Shown one piece after another: positions 4,945-6,504 of a DNA stretch of 6,504 bases (position 1 is its first letter; each line of letters opens with the position of its first letter). The position numbers and the translations under genes are program-made. The notes under the pieces are model-generated. The model saw only the letters and a list, made by a program, of their open reading frames with translations. It was not told the origin of the DNA and made no database searches. The stretch covers positions 1 through 6,504 of the forward strand of contig CAZGAV010000118.1 in NCBI GenBank assembly GCA_964523575.1, written 5' to 3'. The DNA is from DAOUTW01 sp964523575. GTDB taxonomy: Bacteria > Zixibacteria > MSB-5A5 > GN15 > JAAZOE01.

Positions 4945-6504
4945 ATGACCAAACTATCAACCGTTGAAGACTTCATCGGTCTTCGCCAGCGTATCCTGAG
5001 CGAGAAAGAGATCACCTACAGCCGGCCGACCCTGGTCGTCTGCGCCGGTACGGGGGGGCAGGCCAGCGGCTCGAACGATATCATCCGAATCATAAAGAAG
5101 TATATCATCGAAAGAAACATTCGGGAAAAAATCGCGCTTCGAATAACCGGATGCCAGGGGTTTTGTGAAATGGATCCGTTTATTCTGGTCGAACCCGGAC
5201 GCAACCTGTATCCCAAGCTGAAAATGGAAGACGTCCCGAGAGTCATCGAATCGGCTCTAGGCGGCTTTATCGATGAGGGGCTGATCTACAAGGACCCCCG
5301 CGACGCTCGAAAATATGAGCACCAGCTCGACATCCCGTTTTTCAAGAAACAGACGCGGACGGTACTGGGAAGTAATCAGGAGCTCGACCCGATTCGGCTG
5401 TACGCGTATATCGAGCAAGGGGGATACGCCGCGCTGGAGAAAGTCCTGACCGCCAATGATCCCGACTGGATTATCAGGGAGGTCAAGGATTCACAGATCC
5501 GGGGCCGCGGCGGGGCCGGTTTTCCGACCGGGCTCAAATGGGAGCGGGCCCGCGCCTCGGGCCAGGGCAATATCCTCAAGTATATCGTCTGCAACGCCGA
5601 TGAAGGCGATCCCGGGGCCTACATGGATCGCAGTCTTCTGGAAGGGAACCCGCACGGGATTATCGAGGGAATGATTATCGCCGGTATAGCTATCGGCGCC
5701 TCGAAGGGGCTGATTTATGTCCGCAGTGAATACCCGCTGGCCATCAAGCATGCCATTATCGCGCTGGATCAGGCGCGCCATTGGGGTATTCTGGGAGAGA
5801 ATATTCTCGGCACCGGCATTAACTTCGATATCGAAATCGTGCGCGGCGCCGGGGCCTTCGTATGCGGTGAAGAAACGGCCCTGATCAGGTCGGTGGAGGG
5901 TTTTATGGGTGAGCCGCGGCAACGGCCGCCATACCCGATCGAGCGCGGCATACACGGCCATCCGACCTGTATCAACAATGTCGAAACCCTGGCCAATATC
6001 CCGGTTATCATCAATCGCGGCGGCAGCGAATATGCCAAAATCGGCTTTCCGGGGAATACCGGCACCAAGATATTCTCGCTGGTGGGCAAGATAAAGAACA
6101 CCGGCCTGGTGGAAGTGCCGCTGGGAATGAAGATCAGCGAAGTGGTTTACGATATCGGCGGCGGTCCGGGGGGGGACGCCAAAATCAAAGCGGTCCAGAC
6201 CGGCGGCCCCTCGGGCGGATGCATCCCGGCCAGAATGTTCGATCTGCCGATCAGCTATGACAGCCTGATCAAGGCCGGTTCCATCATGGGCTCCGGCGGC
6301 ATGATCGTCATGGACGAGAACACCTGCATGGTCGATGTCGCCAAATATTTCATGAATTTTCTTAGGGGTGAATCGTGCGGCAAGTGTTTCACCTGCCGTA
6401 AAGGCACCCAGCGCATGTACGAAATCCTCGACGATATTACCAGGGGCCGGGCGACGCTGGCTGACCTCGACCTGCTGGAACAACTGGCCCTGGTCGTGAA
6501 AGAC
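4945..6504 (+). CDS. NuoF/HydB/HndC-like NAD(H)- and FMN-binding subunit, 5' part (3' end outside window)
   Basis: The 520 codons present are open to the window edge. Residues about 25-115 form an N-terminal thioredoxin-like [2Fe-2S] domain (CAGTGGQASGS from C33, then GCQGFCEMDP with C70 and C74), which complex I NuoF lacks but HydB/HndC-type subunits have. One expected ligand is Gly at 38. The flavoprotein core follows: FMN/NADH site GRGGAGFPTGLKW (187-199), NADEGDPGAYMDR (217-229), GAGAFVCGEETAL (301-313), an SLBB-like region (about 372-430, ending TGGPSGGC), then ESCGKCFTC with C478, C481 and C484 of the N3-type [4Fe-4S] cluster. The fourth cysteine and any C-terminal ferredoxin domain lie beyond the window. 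The EGDPG form matches hydrogenase/formate-dehydrogenase-linked proteins better than complex I. The subunit should exchange electrons between NAD(H), FMN and Fe-S clusters. It lies 35 bases after the NuoE-like gene in the same operon. G-runs at 5052-5058 and 6168-6175 do not disturb the frame. Confidence 0.93.
   Translation, partial: MTKLSTVEDFIGLRQRILSEKEITYSRPTLVVCAGTGGQASGSNDIIRIIKKYIIERNIREKIALRITGCQGFCEMDPFILVEPGRNLYPKLKMEDVPRVIESALGGFIDEGLIYKDPRDARKYEHQLDIPFFKKQTRTVLGSNQELDPIRLYAYIEQGGYAALEKVLTANDPDWIIREVKDSQIRGRGGAGFPTGLKWERARASGQGNILKYIVCNADEGDPGAYMDRSLLEGNPHGIIEGMIIAGIAIGASKGLIYVRSEYPLAIKHAIIALDQARHWGILGENILGTGINFDIEIVRGAGAFVCGEETALIRSVEGFMGEPRQRPPYPIERGIHGHPTCINNVETLANIPVIINRGGSEYAKIGFPGNTGTKIFSLVGKIKNTGLVEVPLGMKISEVVYDIGGGPGGDAKIKAVQTGGPSGGCIPARMFDLPISYDSLIKAGSIMGSGGMIVMDENTCMVDVAKYFMNFLRGESCGKCFTCRKGTQRMYEILDDITRGRATLADLDLLEQLALVVKD

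Noticed and set aside
5052..5058. Possible frameshift in the seven-G run (also the eight-G run at 6168-6175)
   Set aside because: Conserved NuoF-family sequence is in one frame before and after both runs, so no frameshift is present in this sequence.
5491..6483. 330-codon open frame on the - strand
   Set aside because: It lies wholly opposite the strongly conserved NuoF-like gene. Its sequence resembles no family I know and is best explained by the codon bias of the + strand gene.
1..6504. CRISPR array, tRNA or rRNA genes, insertion sequences, phage attachment sites
   Set aside because: No regularly spaced direct repeats, cloverleaf-like or rRNA-like segments, transposase fragments or terminal inverted repeats were seen.

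Overview
The window carries five protein-coding genes, all on the + strand. It looks like the chromosome of an anaerobic or facultatively anaerobic, probably Gram-negative bacterium. Two things suggest this: a sigma-54-type two-component system, and the start of an NAD(H)-linked iron-sulfur/flavin oxidoreductase operon of the HydC-HydB (HndA-HndC) type found in electron-bifurcating [FeFe]-hydrogenases and related NAD-dependent hydrogenases or formate dehydrogenases. The sequence is moderately GC-rich. I cannot place the organism by phylum from sequence alone; a deltaproteobacterium-like lineage or an uncultivated candidate phylum would both fit.

Layout. (1) Positions 1-372 hold the 3' end of a dienelactone-hydrolase-family gene, followed by a clear intrinsic terminator near 409-437. 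(2) Positions 373-617 are non-coding. They hold the terminator, a dyad-symmetric operator-like site (484-501) inside a wider inverted repeat, and a good sigma-70-type promoter (581-609). (3) Positions 618-2372 encode a soluble histidine kinase with two GAF-like input regions, and 2377-3729 encode an NtrC-family sigma-54 activator. They are four bases apart and almost certainly form one operon and a cognate pair. (4) Positions 3730-4057 (328 bases) are non-coding and regulatory: inverted repeats where an enhancer-bound activator would be expected, a well-matched sigma-54 -24/-12 promoter at 3934-3949, and a leader of about 98 bases. (5) Positions 4058-4909 encode a NuoE/HydC-like [2Fe-2S] subunit with an unusual cysteine-rich C-terminal extension of about 120 residues. 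Positions 4945-6504 encode a NuoF/HydB-like flavoprotein subunit that runs off the window just after the first three cysteines of its [4Fe-4S] motif.

How they may work together (inference). The cytosolic kinase senses an internal signal, perhaps redox or a small molecule, and phosphorylates the NtrC-like regulator. The regulator has an intact GAFTGA loop and so should act with sigma-54 RNA polymerase. The strongest sigma-54 promoter I can see lies directly downstream of the regulator gene and reads into the NuoE/NuoF-like operon, so the two-component system most likely controls that operon. The catalytic partner subunit (hydrogenase, formate dehydrogenase, Hdr-like or other) would lie downstream of the window, so the enzyme's true substrate cannot be read here.

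The least routine observations are the cysteine-rich extension on the NuoE-like subunit, the loss of one expected cysteine in the N-terminal [2Fe-2S] domain of the NuoF-like subunit, and the regulator/promoter arrangement.
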